From contig NZ_JASJOO010000002.1 of NCBI RefSeq assembly GCF_030070105.1, positions 310,001 through 374,000 on the forward strand: DNA of 64,000 nucleotides, read 5' to 3'. Positions 51,990-58,668 of the stretch are shown here, piece after piece. The first letter of the stretch is position 1. Each line of letters begins with the position of its first letter. The notes below the pieces were generated by a model. The model did no database searches. It saw nothing but the letters and a program-made list of their open reading frames with translations, and was not told the origin of the DNA. Both the position numbers and the translations under genes were made by a program. The DNA is from Bermanella sp. WJH001 (GTDB lineage: Bacteria; Pseudomonadota; Gammaproteobacteria; Pseudomonadales; Oceanobacteraceae).

Positions 51990-52541
51990 GTGAATACAGT
52001 CATTGAACTTCTACAAAACCGAGTATCTTGTCCTAAATTAGTGGCGCCAGCACCCAATAGGGACGAACTGCAACAGATCTTAGCCTGTGCCGTCAGAGCC
52101 CCAGATCACGCTCGCTTAAAGCCATGGTACTACCATGTGATACAAGGTAAGGCCCTAAATGAGCTGGGTGAGCTATTTGCCTCAACAATAGATGCTAATA
52201 ATGTCGCTCAGGATAAGTTAGAGAAAACCCGAAACATGCCTTTGCGCGCACCTTTAATTATAGTTGCGGTGTGCGAGCCCCAAGAAAACGCAAAAGTCCC
52301 CGCCATGGAGCAAATCTTAGCGGTAGGGGCGTCTATACAAAATATGCAGGTCGCCATCAGCTCATTGGGTTTTGGCTCCATTTGGCGCACGGGGGATATG
52401 GCCCATGCAAAAGCCGTTAAACAGCATTTTGGTTTGTCAGATCAGGGAGAAATTGTTGGTTTTATCTATGTGGGCACCCCTGATAAACTGCCAAGCAAGC
52501 CCAATAGCAGTATTAATGAATACGTAAAATATTGGGAATAG
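51990..52541 (+). CDS. YdjA-like nitroreductase
   Basis: 183 residues, GTG start. Flavin nitroreductase fold with APNRDELQQILACAVRAPDHARLKPW near the N-terminus and GFGSIWRTGDMA, close to E. coli YdjA (small FMN oxidoreductase of uncertain substrate). Ends 22 bases before the tRNA promoter. Confidence 0.93.
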   Translation: MNTVIELLQNRVSCPKLVAPAPNRDELQQILACAVRAPDHARLKPWYYHVIQGKALNELGELFASTIDANNVAQDKLEKTRNMPLRAPLIIVAVCEPQENAKVPAMEQILAVGASIQNMQVAISSLGFGSIWRTGDMAHAKAVKQHFGLSDQGEIVGFIYVGTPDKLPSKPNSSINEYVKYWE

Positions 52542-52563
52542 TGCTTAAAAATCAAGGAACTAC

Positions 52564-52591
52564 TTGCACTTGAAAGGGTGCTTTGTATAAT
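52564..52591 (+). promoter_or_regulatory. stable-RNA sigma-70 promoter for tRNA-Ser
   Basis: TTGCAC (52564-52569), 16-base spacer, perfect TATAAT (52586-52591), followed by the GC-rich discriminator ACGCGCCC typical of stringently controlled stable-RNA genes. It lies about 200 bases before the tRNA; the intervening DNA includes a duplicated tRNA 5' segment. Confidence 0.85.
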
Positions 52592-52627
52592 ACGCGCCCT
52601 TAAAGCTTTGCGCGTAAACGCATTGCC

Positions 52628-52693
52628 ACTTGTTTGGGGTTTGATTCAAGTATAAAAAAACAAAAACTGATTTTGCGGTGAGGTGTCCGAGTG
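52628..52693 (+). repeat. upstream copy of tRNA-Ser 5' flank and first 17 tRNA bases
   Basis: About 65 bp almost identical to 52742-52806 (one A more in an A-run), 114 bp apart. It includes GGTGAGGTGTCCGAGTG, the acceptor and D-arm start of the tRNA, then diverges. It is a truncated tRNA copy inside the leader transcript. Confidence 0.9.
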
Positions 52694-52789
52694 TCGACTC
52701 GAAGAGATTTCACGAGCATAGTTACGCAGTAACCGCGTGCGACTTGTTTGGGGTTTGATTCAAGTATAAAAAAACAAAACTGATTTTGC

Positions 52790-52877
52790 GGTGAGGTGTC
52801 CGAGTGGCCGAAGGAGCACGCCTGGAAAGTGTGTATACGGTAACGTATCGAGAGTTCGAATCTCTCCCTCACCGCCA
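52790..52877 (+). tRNA. tRNA-Ser (anticodon GGA)
   Basis: Acceptor stem GGTGAGG/CCTCACC, discriminator G, encoded CCA (52875-52877). Anticodon stem CACGC/GTGTG with loop CTGGAAA (GGA at 52824-52826), long class II variable arm (TATACGGTAACGTAT), and T-arm GAGAG-TTCGAAT-CTCTC. It reads UCC/UCU. All features of a functional type II tRNA are intact. Confidence 0.97.
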
Positions 52878-53031
52878 CTAATTCTAAAGCCCGAGATGAA
52901 CACCATCTCGGGCTTTTTCGTTTCTGATTCGAGCAAAATTCAGAGGGAGGGGTGAGAGCTCTCGACAGAGTTTGACTGCGCGCAGCGCAAGTACGGAGCG
53001 AAGCGACGAGTCCGTAGGACGATTAATCCTC
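52867..53031 (+). repeat. tRNA-linked tandem repeat, unit 1
   Basis: Starts with the true tRNA 3' end and continues through ACTAATTCTAAA, an intrinsic terminator, and a structured body containing GAGGGAGGGGTGAG, GAGAGCTCTC and a GC-rich palindromic segment, to the next copy of the tRNA 3' end. 165 bp. The body's GAGGGAGG can pair with CCTCCCTC at its end. Confidence 0.9.
52889..52918 (+). terminator. terminator 1 of tRNA-Ser
   Basis: GCCCGAGATG/CATCTCGGGC 10-bp stem, 5-nt loop, five T; 11 bases after the CCA end. Confidence 0.93.
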
Positions 53032-53195
53032 CCTCACCGCCACTAATTCTAAAAGCCCGAATATGAAAATGTTCGGGCTTTTTTCGTTTTATCGGCCTGT
53101 GCAATTTGAGGGAGGGGTGAGAGCTCTCGACAGAGTTTGACTGCGCGCAGCGCAAGTACGCAGCGAAGCGACGAGTCCGTAGGACGATTAATCCT
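53032..53195 (+). repeat. tRNA-linked tandem repeat, unit 2
   Basis: 164 bp. Begins with CCTCACCGCCACTAATTC as in unit 1; the body is almost identical to unit 1 (one G/C difference in the GC-rich core). The sequence just after its terminator differs from unit 1. Confidence 0.9.
53055..53084 (+). terminator. terminator 2 in tRNA-linked repeats
   Basis: GCCCGAA/TTCGGGC stem, followed by six T. Confidence 0.85.
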
Positions 53196-53390
53196 CCTCA
53201 CCGCCACTAATTCTAAAAGCCCGAATATGAAAATGTTCGGGCTTTTTCGTTTCTGATTCGAGCAAGATTCAGAGGGGGGGCGAGAATCCTCGACAGGGTT
53301 TGATTTGAATGAGTCTTCCAATTGTTTGCGATATTAAAAGGCGGTAGCGGCGATATGAAAACGCGAAGCGAATCCCTCCAGCCGTCTTGG
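53196..53390 (+). repeat. tRNA-linked tandem repeat, unit 3 (divergent body)
   Basis: Begins with the same CCTCACCGCCACTAATTC block and terminator, and its post-terminator part matches unit 1 (TCTGATTCGAGCAA). The body then drifts: after CGACAGGGTTTGA the sequence is unrelated to units 1-2. Confidence 0.8.
53219..53247 (+). terminator. terminator 3 in tRNA-linked repeats
   Basis: GCCCGAA/TTCGGGC stem, five T; same loop as terminator 2. Confidence 0.85.
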
Positions 53391-53506
53391 CCACTAATTC
53401 TAAAAGCCCGAACATGAAAATGTTCGGGCTTTTTCGTTTTAGCGCTTTGTGAAATCTGAGGGGGAGGTGAGCACTCTCGGCAGGATTTGATATACGGTTT
53501 AAACAC
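53391..53506 (+). repeat. tRNA-linked tandem repeat, unit 4 (partial)
   Basis: Starts at CCACTAATTCTAAAAGCCCG without the tRNA acceptor bases, includes a terminator, and fades after a degraded GGGGGAGGTGAGCACTCTCGGCAGG segment. Confidence 0.75.
53406..53434 (+). terminator. terminator 4 in tRNA-linked repeats
   Basis: Perfect 10-bp GCCCGAACAT/ATGTTCGGGC stem, GAAA loop, T-run. From here to 53889 no gene is convincing; the stretch is AT-rich and holds a small AAATAACG/CGTTATTT hairpin (53682-53703) and the attC-like site below. Confidence 0.9.
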
Positions 53507-53760
53507 AGTATTTTGACTGAAATTGCTTGCAGTAAATGTACTGCTTACATAAACAGCGTATTTTTTATTTTAGGTCAAATTAGAAGCTCATGGCTCGAAA
53601 AATCAGAAAAAAGTGCTCGTTTTTACCTAGTTAATAAACCATAAATGCTTTAAATTCATAGGCTTATAAAAACAATAATCGAAATAACGAGACCCCGTTA
53701 TTTTAAAATTATTTTGCGCGCTCGTTTTTACTGGCATCATTGATGATAAATTGCTGGTAA

Positions 53761-53846
53761 ATAACTGTTTTAATAGGGTTTTTTTGTTATTTTTGAGCGG
53801 AATTAAAACTGCAAAAATGAGCACGCGCACGATTAAAATGTTAGCC
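53761..53846 (+). other. attC-like site 0 (candidate left edge of cassette array)
   Basis: Opens with ATAACTGTTTTAATAGGG and ends with GATTAAAAT-GTTAGCC, whose arms are complementary with mismatches (TAAC/GTTA, TTTTAAT/ATTAAAA). A central ATTTTTG/CAAAAAT hairpin lies between. The 3' core GTTAGCC is close to GTTRRRY. Less typical than sites 1-3. Confidence 0.4.
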
Positions 53847-53889
53847 ATATTTATAAACATCGAGGCAAAAAATAATAGTGGAAGTATTT

Positions 53890-54537
53890 ATGTCATTTTT
53901 TGAAGTATCTGAACAGGTTGCAAATAGGATAAACAACGCAGCTCAAATTATGACCGTTATTGGCGCTCTATTTGCACTTGTCGGAACTATTGCGGCTGTT
54001 TGGTCTGGTGGTATTAAAGAGCAGTATTCAAATGAAAAAATACAGCAGAACAAAGTGCAATCAGAAGTAGCTATTGCTGAAACAGCGAAAGCGAATGCAG
54101 AAACTGAAAAAGCGCGTGAACAGATTACATTTTTGTCTAGTAAAGCAGAACAAGCGAAACTTGAGCAAGAGCGATTGAAAGCACAGTTAGCATGGAGAAG
54201 GCTCTCTGAGGTGCAATACTCAACAATTAAAAAAGAGATATTAGGGAACTTAGTATCTGAGCTCTGGGTTACGTTCGTTAAAAACGACCCCGAATCAAAT
54301 CTTTTTCGTGAAGATATAAACTCAGCTCTTGAATCGTCAGGTGTGAAAACTAAATATTACTCAGGTTATACAATGGCTGTTGGTTTAAACATCATTGGTC
54401 CACCTAGTAAAGACAGGGACTTATTAATTCGTGCATTCGAGAAAGCTGGGTTGGTGTTTAACGTTAAAGATGAAAATGGTTTTTCAAATGGTCAGTTGCA
54501 AGTACTAGTAGGTAGTAAACCACCAGTTTATCACTAA
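53890..54537 (+). CDS. cassette protein: TM plus coiled coil, unknown function
   Basis: 215 residues from ATG 53890 (GGAAG at 53880-53884; an in-frame GTG lies 12 bases upstream). One TM helix (about 18-40, MTVIGALFALVGTIAAVW), a charged coiled coil rich in Glu/Ala/Lys (about 48-105), and a C-terminal soluble domain of about 105 residues. No family recognised. The gene is followed after 5 bases by attC-like site 1, with little spacing, as in integron cassettes. Confidence 0.75.
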   Translation: MSFFEVSEQVANRINNAAQIMTVIGALFALVGTIAAVWSGGIKEQYSNEKIQQNKVQSEVAIAETAKANAETEKAREQITFLSSKAEQAKLEQERLKAQLAWRRLSEVQYSTIKKEILGNLVSELWVTFVKNDPESNLFREDINSALESSGVKTKYYSGYTMAVGLNIIGPPSKDRDLLIRAFEKAGLVFNVKDENGFSNGQLQVLVGSKPPVYH

Positions 54538-54542
54538 CATAA

Positions 54543-54636
54543 GGCTAACAAAGCCTTTAAGTCTGATTCGTAAATGCGTGCTGAACTCGCTTCGCTCAAA
54601 CATGGCACACATTCACTCACAGCTTAAGGCGGCGTT
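54543..54636 (+). other. attC-like site 1, interrupted at its 3' core
   Basis: Starts GGCTAACAAAGCCTTTAAG and ends CTTAAGGCGGCGTT, complementary arms with an extra-helical base. Inner arms (ATTCGTAAATGCGTGC against GGCACACATTCAC) also pair imperfectly. The 3' core is split: GTT (54634-54636), then a 168-bp inverted-repeat element, then GTTAGCT (54805-54811). Confidence 0.75.
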
Positions 54637-54804
54637 GAGACTGTAGAAAAACCTCAATGGCAAAAATGAAACGCGCTCTACGTTAAATTTGAAGTAAGTT
54701 TAATACTAAAACCTATACAGATTTTAAACTGATTCAGATTTTTAGTGCTATTTTTTAATCTATTTTAGAGAAAGAAAATTGACTGGGGGTTTTTCTACAG
54801 TCTC
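54637..54804. mobile_element. 168-bp MITE-like element, copy 1
   Basis: Ends are perfect 17-bp inverted repeats (GAGACTGTAGAAAAACC). No ORF of size. GTT occurs on both sides, consistent with a 3-bp target duplication inside the attC core. Differs from copy 2 at only about four positions. Confidence 0.85.
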
Positions 54805-54825
54805 GTTAGCTTTCAAGGGGGTATC

Positions 54826-55350
54826 GTGAATATTTATGAAGCAGATTACGGCATCGGCCCCTTGATGGATGTAGAAGATACAATCAACAAAGGTATCGAA
54901 AAGCTCTTTGAAAGAAATCGGCAGGAGCCAGGGTTCGATGGGTTGTGGATGAATGAGTATGGGGAAGTTCTTTATGGTTCTTTACTTGTTGCAGCTCAAG
55001 CTTATTTTATCGGAAGCCTTAGAGATATTAATGAAATAAGAAAGAGCCTAGGACTTGCCTCTCTAACTAAACAGTCCGCATATAAAGTTCACAATATAAC
55101 CGCACAAAACTACTCTTTGATAGAGTTAGTTAATTCAGCAGCTAATTATTTCAAACACCGAGATGAGTGGGGTGACGATTGGCCTGAAAATTATACAACT
55201 AAAGTTATGGAGGCATTCTCTGTAACAGGAGAGTTTCCAATTAATGATGTGCAGCAACTGATTGAGGCTGATTATGGTTATACTAAAATTACAAATTTAG
55301 TATCAGAATGGCGCAAGCAGTTAATAGTTATTGCAAAAAATGAAAGCTAG
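54826..55350 (+). CDS. cassette protein of unknown function
   Basis: 174 residues, GTG start with AAGGGGG (54815-54821) before it. Acidic, mainly helical; contains ELVNSAANYFKHRDEW (about 102-117). No signal or TM segment and no family I recognise. It starts 15 bases after the GTTAGCT core, and its stop codon lies in the next attC-like site. Flanked on both sides by copies of the 168-bp element. Confidence 0.7.
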   Translation: MNIYEADYGIGPLMDVEDTINKGIEKLFERNRQEPGFDGLWMNEYGEVLYGSLLVAAQAYFIGSLRDINEIRKSLGLASLTKQSAYKVHNITAQNYSLIELVNSAANYFKHRDEWGDDWPENYTTKVMEAFSVTGEFPINDVQQLIEADYGYTKITNLVSEWRKQLIVIAKNES

Positions 55351-55441
55351 CAAGTCATTTCAGCAGGACAAAAAACAGCTGGTTTTTGCTCGTGCCTCGC
55401 TAATTATAACCAGCAATTTTATTGCCTCTGAATGAGGCGTT
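55346..55441 (+). other. attC-like site 2, interrupted at its 3' core
   Basis: Starts GCTAGCAAGTCATTTCAG (one change from GCTAAC) and ends CTGAATGAGGCGTT. Inner arms CAGCTGG/CCAGC and AGGacAAaAAA/ttTTATTGCCT pair imperfectly. The 3' core GTT (55439-55441) is followed by element copy 2 and then by GTTAGGC, a perfect GTTRRRY. Confidence 0.7.
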
Positions 55442-55609
55442 GAGACTGTAGAAAAACCTCAATGGCAAAAATGAAACGCGCTCTACGTTAAATTTGAAGT
55501 AAGTTTAATACTAAAACCTATACAGATTTTAAACTGATGCAGATTTTTAGTGCTATTTTTAATCTATTTTAGAGAAAGAAAATTGACTGGGAGTTTTTTC
55601 TACAGTCTC
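55442..55609. mobile_element. 168-bp MITE-like element, copy 2
   Basis: Near-identical to copy 1 with 15-bp perfect terminal inverted repeats (GAGACTGTAGAAAAA). Also flanked by GTT on both sides and inserted at the same core base of a different attC-like site. Confidence 0.85.
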
Positions 55610-55647
55610 GTTAGGCTCTTTCCAATATTTGTACTTAGGAGTATGAG

Positions 55648-56574
55648 TTGAGTACATCAAGGCATCATCATTATCTGTCTCAGTGTTACCTAAAGGGGTT
55701 CACACAAGGCAGTGCTAAAAAATCAAAACTCACAGTTTTAGACTTAAAAAACAAAAAGAAATTTGTGACAACTCCAAGGAATGTTGGTGGTATGCGCGAT
55801 TTTAATCGTGTGGAAATTGAAGGTGTAGATCCTGAAATTGTTGAGAAAACACAATCTGATTTTGAGAGTAAAGCCGCTACGGCACTAAAGAAGCTTGAAG
55901 AAACGTCGGATTTCTCTGGTGAGACGAAAGATGTTATTTTGGAACTGATTGGTATGTTAGCAATCAAGTCTCCAGAGATGCGAGAGCACTTGGCTAAACC
56001 TCAAATCCAGATCGCAAACCATATAATGGCAATGACTTTTGAGTCCAAGGAAAGATGGGAAGCTCAGGTTGCTCAAATCAAGCAAGACACAGGAGAAGAT
56101 ATTGCAGATGGTACAACCTTTGAAGAAATGAAAGAGATGTTTGAACGAGGTACCTTTGAAGTGTCGGTATCTAAGGAGCATCAGATATATATGGAGTTGC
56201 TCGGGATGCAAAGAATAACCGAGTTGCTTCATCAGAGAAATTGGGTGTTGTTAAAAACAGGTGAAGGGGCTGGAGAGTTTATTACGACTGATAACCCTGT
56301 TAGCCTCACATGGCATGACCCAGCGTCAGCTACTTTCATTTCACCAGGGTTTGGCTTGCCGGATACTATGGTCTATTTTCCTGTATCAAAGAACTTAGCT
56401 TTGGTTGGTGAATTTTACAGACAGGATGGTGTGAGAGAAGCAAACAAGCACTTAGTGGCTATCCTGAATAGCAAAATTATTGCAAACAGCTATCAACGTG
56501 TTCTTGCATCAAAAAGTAACTTTAATTATATAGCCAAGGGTGGCGTCATGCAGTTGGGCAAAAGGTTGGTATAG
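55648..56574 (+). CDS. DUF4238 domain protein in cassette
   Basis: 308 residues. TTG start supported by AGGAG (55637-55641) at 6 bases. The N-terminus RHHHYLSQCYLKGFT and the later TTPRNVGGMRDFNRVE, plus FITTDNPVSL and the Asn near the end, match DUF4238. This family is often found in mobile regions and suspected but not proven to act in defence. It begins 31 bases after the GTTAGGC core, and attC-like site 3 begins 4 bases after the stop. Confidence 0.82.
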   Translation: MSTSRHHHYLSQCYLKGFTQGSAKKSKLTVLDLKNKKKFVTTPRNVGGMRDFNRVEIEGVDPEIVEKTQSDFESKAATALKKLEETSDFSGETKDVILELIGMLAIKSPEMREHLAKPQIQIANHIMAMTFESKERWEAQVAQIKQDTGEDIADGTTFEEMKEMFERGTFEVSVSKEHQIYMELLGMQRITELLHQRNWVLLKTGEGAGEFITTDNPVSLTWHDPASATFISPGFGLPDTMVYFPVSKNLALVGEFYRQDGVREANKHLVAILNSKIIANSYQRVLASKSNFNYIAKGGVMQLGKRLV

Positions 56575-56578
56575 CAAT

Positions 56579-56673
56579 CCTAACAAAGCATTTAAGAGTG
56601 ATTCGCAACGCTGGCAGTTTCGCTTCGCTCAAGTATAGCCAAGCGCCACTCACACCTTAATGCGGCGTCGTGT
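56579..56673 (+). other. attC-like site 3
   Basis: CCTAACAAAGCATTTAAGAG at the left pairs with CACCTTAATGCGGCG at the right. Inner arms AGTG/CACT and ATTCGCAACGCTGGC against GCCAAGCGCCACT pair. The CGCTTCGCTC loop-side segment is shared with site 1. The 3' core reads GTCGTGT, i.e. GTT mutated to GTC. No element is inserted here. Confidence 0.75.
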
Positions 56674-56705
56674 AAATTTTCTCCATCGGCCATGTAGGGA
56701 TTTTA

Positions 56706-57107
56706 ATGACTGATCACTTTGGTTCTTGTTTGTGTGGCTCGGTGCGCTTTGAGGTAAAAGGTGATTTCGATAGCTTTTATCTGTGTCATTGTCAGCATTG
56801 TCAAAAAGATACGGGTTCGGCTCATGGAGCAAACCTATTCTCACAGTCAGCTAAATTGGTCTGGCTATCGGGTGAAGCTGCTGTGACTTCTTTTACGCTT
56901 GCAAACACCCGTCATAACAAAAGCTTTTGTAAATTGTGTGGCTCAGCATTGCCAAGCACTCACATTCCAGGCTTGCTCGTCGTGCCCGCAGGATGCTTGG
57001 ACACTGAAATATCCATGGCACCTACAGCGCATATTTTTTCATCCAGCAAAGCTGTTTGGGATGAGGCGTTAGAGGAAGTGCTAGAGTTCGAGGGGCTACC
57101 AGATTAA
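56706..57107 (+). CDS. GFA/CENP-V family zinc protein
   Basis: 133 residues, about the usual length. Zinc ligands in CLCGSVRF (about 8-10), CHCQHC (27-32) and CKLCGS (about 78-81). The family includes glutathione-dependent formaldehyde-activating (Gfa) proteins, but most members have unknown substrates. It lies between attC-like site 3 and a hairpin near 57139-57157, same strand as the other cassette genes, so it is likely the last cassette here. Confidence 0.88.
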   Translation: MTDHFGSCLCGSVRFEVKGDFDSFYLCHCQHCQKDTGSAHGANLFSQSAKLVWLSGEAAVTSFTLANTRHNKSFCKLCGSALPSTHIPGLLVVPAGCLDTEISMAPTAHIFSSSKAVWDEALEEVLEFEGLPD

Positions 57108-57187
57108 GCGACTATTACATAATCAGTGACGGTTGGTGAGCGCAGCTACACTGCGCTTTGGCACGCCGTTTAGCTTGGCGTTATCTT
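57108..57187 (+). other. possible degraded attC site after the GFA gene
   Basis: AGCGCAG-CTACA-CTGCGCT hairpin (57139-57157) with partly complementary flanks, ending TTGGCGTTATC. Could be a decayed attC or the terminator of the GFA gene. Confidence 0.3.
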
Positions 57188-58131
57188 GATTCTAAATCTT
57201 TAAAATACTTTTCAATCATTTCTAAATTTAATTGCACAAACTGTAAAAACGCCGCTGCGGTGGGGCTGGGGGTTTTGCCTTGTGGGTGAACAAGACACCA
57301 AGATTGTCTAAGGGGAAAGCCTTTAATTTTGGGGCTTTTCAGTAAACCCAGGCGTAATTCTGGTAATAGACTTAATTTTGGTAAAACCGCTACACCTAAA
57401 CCGGCAAGTGCGCCGTGTTTGACGGCGTCATTTGAGCCTAACTCCATATTGCCTGCTAAGCGGATGCGTTGTTCTTGCGAAAACACTTCAAATGCTAAGC
57501 GGCTGCCTGAACCTTTTTCGCGTAATAAAAGTGGCTGTGATAAAAACTCTTCAATGGTGGCGGTTTCTTTGTTTGCAAATGATGCGTTTGCTGACACCAC
57601 GGGTATGAGTTCGTTATCTAAAAATGGAATGGAGACCAAAGGACGACCTGTTGGCACCATACCCATAATGATGATGTCATCCGGGTTTTGCTCCATGCGA
57701 TCAAGCGCACCAGCACGGTTAACCACTTTTAGGTTGATGGTGATTTTTGGGTATTCTTGTTTAAACAGTTTTAAAAGATGAGGGACTACATATTGAGCGG
57801 TGTTGACCGCGCATAGGTTTAGGTCGCCAGAGAGCTGACCTTGCATGGCGTTTAAGTCCACTTGCATGCTTTTTAGTTCACCAAACAAGTTGCTAATACA
57901 TAAGGCTAAACGTTCGGCGGCCCTTGTGCGGTAGAGCTTGCGGCCCACATATTCAAACAATGGTTGTTCTAGGGTGTCTTCTAGTTGTTTGATTTGTGCG
58001 CTAACAGCAGGTTGGGTAAGGCCTAGTGAATTGGCTGCCTTTTTATAGCCCTGTAATTCAAAAACAGCTAAAAAGACCTGCAATTGGCGCAAGGATAGGC
58101 GACGAATAAGTTGGTCGAGAGGCAGTGACAT
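57181..58131 (-). CDS. LysR-family transcriptional regulator
   Basis: 316 residues. HTH (GYKKAANSLGLTQPAVSAQI, about 28-47) after a short extra N-terminus, and a LysR substrate domain similar to the CbbR/RbcR branch. No obvious target beside it: the divergent side has no gene on the plus strand. Its stop coincides with the end of the cassette region. Confidence 0.92.
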   Translation of the reverse strand: MSLPLDQLIRRLSLRQLQVFLAVFELQGYKKAANSLGLTQPAVSAQIKQLEDTLEQPLFEYVGRKLYRTRAAERLALCISNLFGELKSMQVDLNAMQGQLSGDLNLCAVNTAQYVVPHLLKLFKQEYPKITINLKVVNRAGALDRMEQNPDDIIIMGMVPTGRPLVSIPFLDNELIPVVSANASFANKETATIEEFLSQPLLLREKGSGSRLAFEVFSQEQRIRLAGNMELGSNDAVKHGALAGLGVAVLPKLSLLPELRLGLLKSPKIKGFPLRQSWCLVHPQGKTPSPTAAAFLQFVQLNLEMIEKYFKDLESR

Positions 58132-58310
58132 GGCCGTTTTCCTAGGCTTAGTACTCAGTTATAAGCAAAAGGTTATCTAAAGCGCGGCTATGATAAGTGA
58201 TTTGTATGTAAACTCAACCCTGTATTATTCATATGAACATGGGTGTTTTTAATAGCTGCTAGGTAGCTGTTATGGCTTGCTAGCTGTTGATGGCTTGGTA
58301 GCGATTAAAT

Positions 58311-58622
58311 CTATATGCGATAGGGAGAAAGTTCGATATTGCTGATTGTATTTCCCATCATTTCGAGCCGCCCTTGATAGCGCTGCTCTTGAGTGGAGGT
58401 AAATTCAAATACAAAGCAGCGGTACAGCTGCCAATGGCCACGCGTATTCTTTTTTAAACGGGTGGTGTGTACTTGAATGTTGTCATCTAATAATTGAAGG
58501 TTTGAATCTTCGCAATATTGCTTGCAACGCTTGTAGGCCATTTGTTTTAAGCCACGGTCTATCCACCATAACCAAGCGAATAAAATTAATAATAAGACAA
58601 TAAACACATCAGATAACAACAT
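58311..58622 (-). CDS. DUF3301 small membrane protein
   Basis: 103 residues with one N-terminal TM helix (about 5-22), then CxxYC and the pattern NTRGHWQLYRCFVFEFTSTQEQRYQG seen in DUF3301. Function unknown; widespread in gammaproteobacteria. Stands between LysR and the esterase operon. Confidence 0.85.
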   Translation of the reverse strand: MLLSDVFIVLLLILFAWLWWIDRGLKQMAYKRCKQYCEDSNLQLLDDNIQVHTTRLKKNTRGHWQLYRCFVFEFTSTQEQRYQGRLEMMGNTISNIELSPYRI

Positions 58623-58668
58623 AAGGGCACCGTTTAGCTTCCGGTGCCACTATAAAATAATAGTGCGC

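Noticed and set aside
52627-53440. CRISPR array
   Set aside because: The repeats are about 165 bp, contain tRNA ends and terminators, and are not short repeats with unique spacers; no cas genes.
52940-53506. Overlapping minus-strand open frames (71-97 codons) in the tRNA-linked repeats, with repeated peptide blocks
   Set aside because: The repetition simply follows the DNA repeats; no ribosome sites and each is crossed by terminator hairpins. Coding is not excluded (E. coli tyrT repeats have a proposed Tpr peptide) but unsupported.
53627-53860. 77-codon minus-strand frame before the first cassette
   Set aside because: AT-rich, atypical composition, overlaps the attC-like site 0 hairpin and shows no recognisable feature.
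54637-55609. Complete insertion sequence
   Set aside because: Neither 168-bp element encodes a transposase, and the gene between them resembles no transposase.
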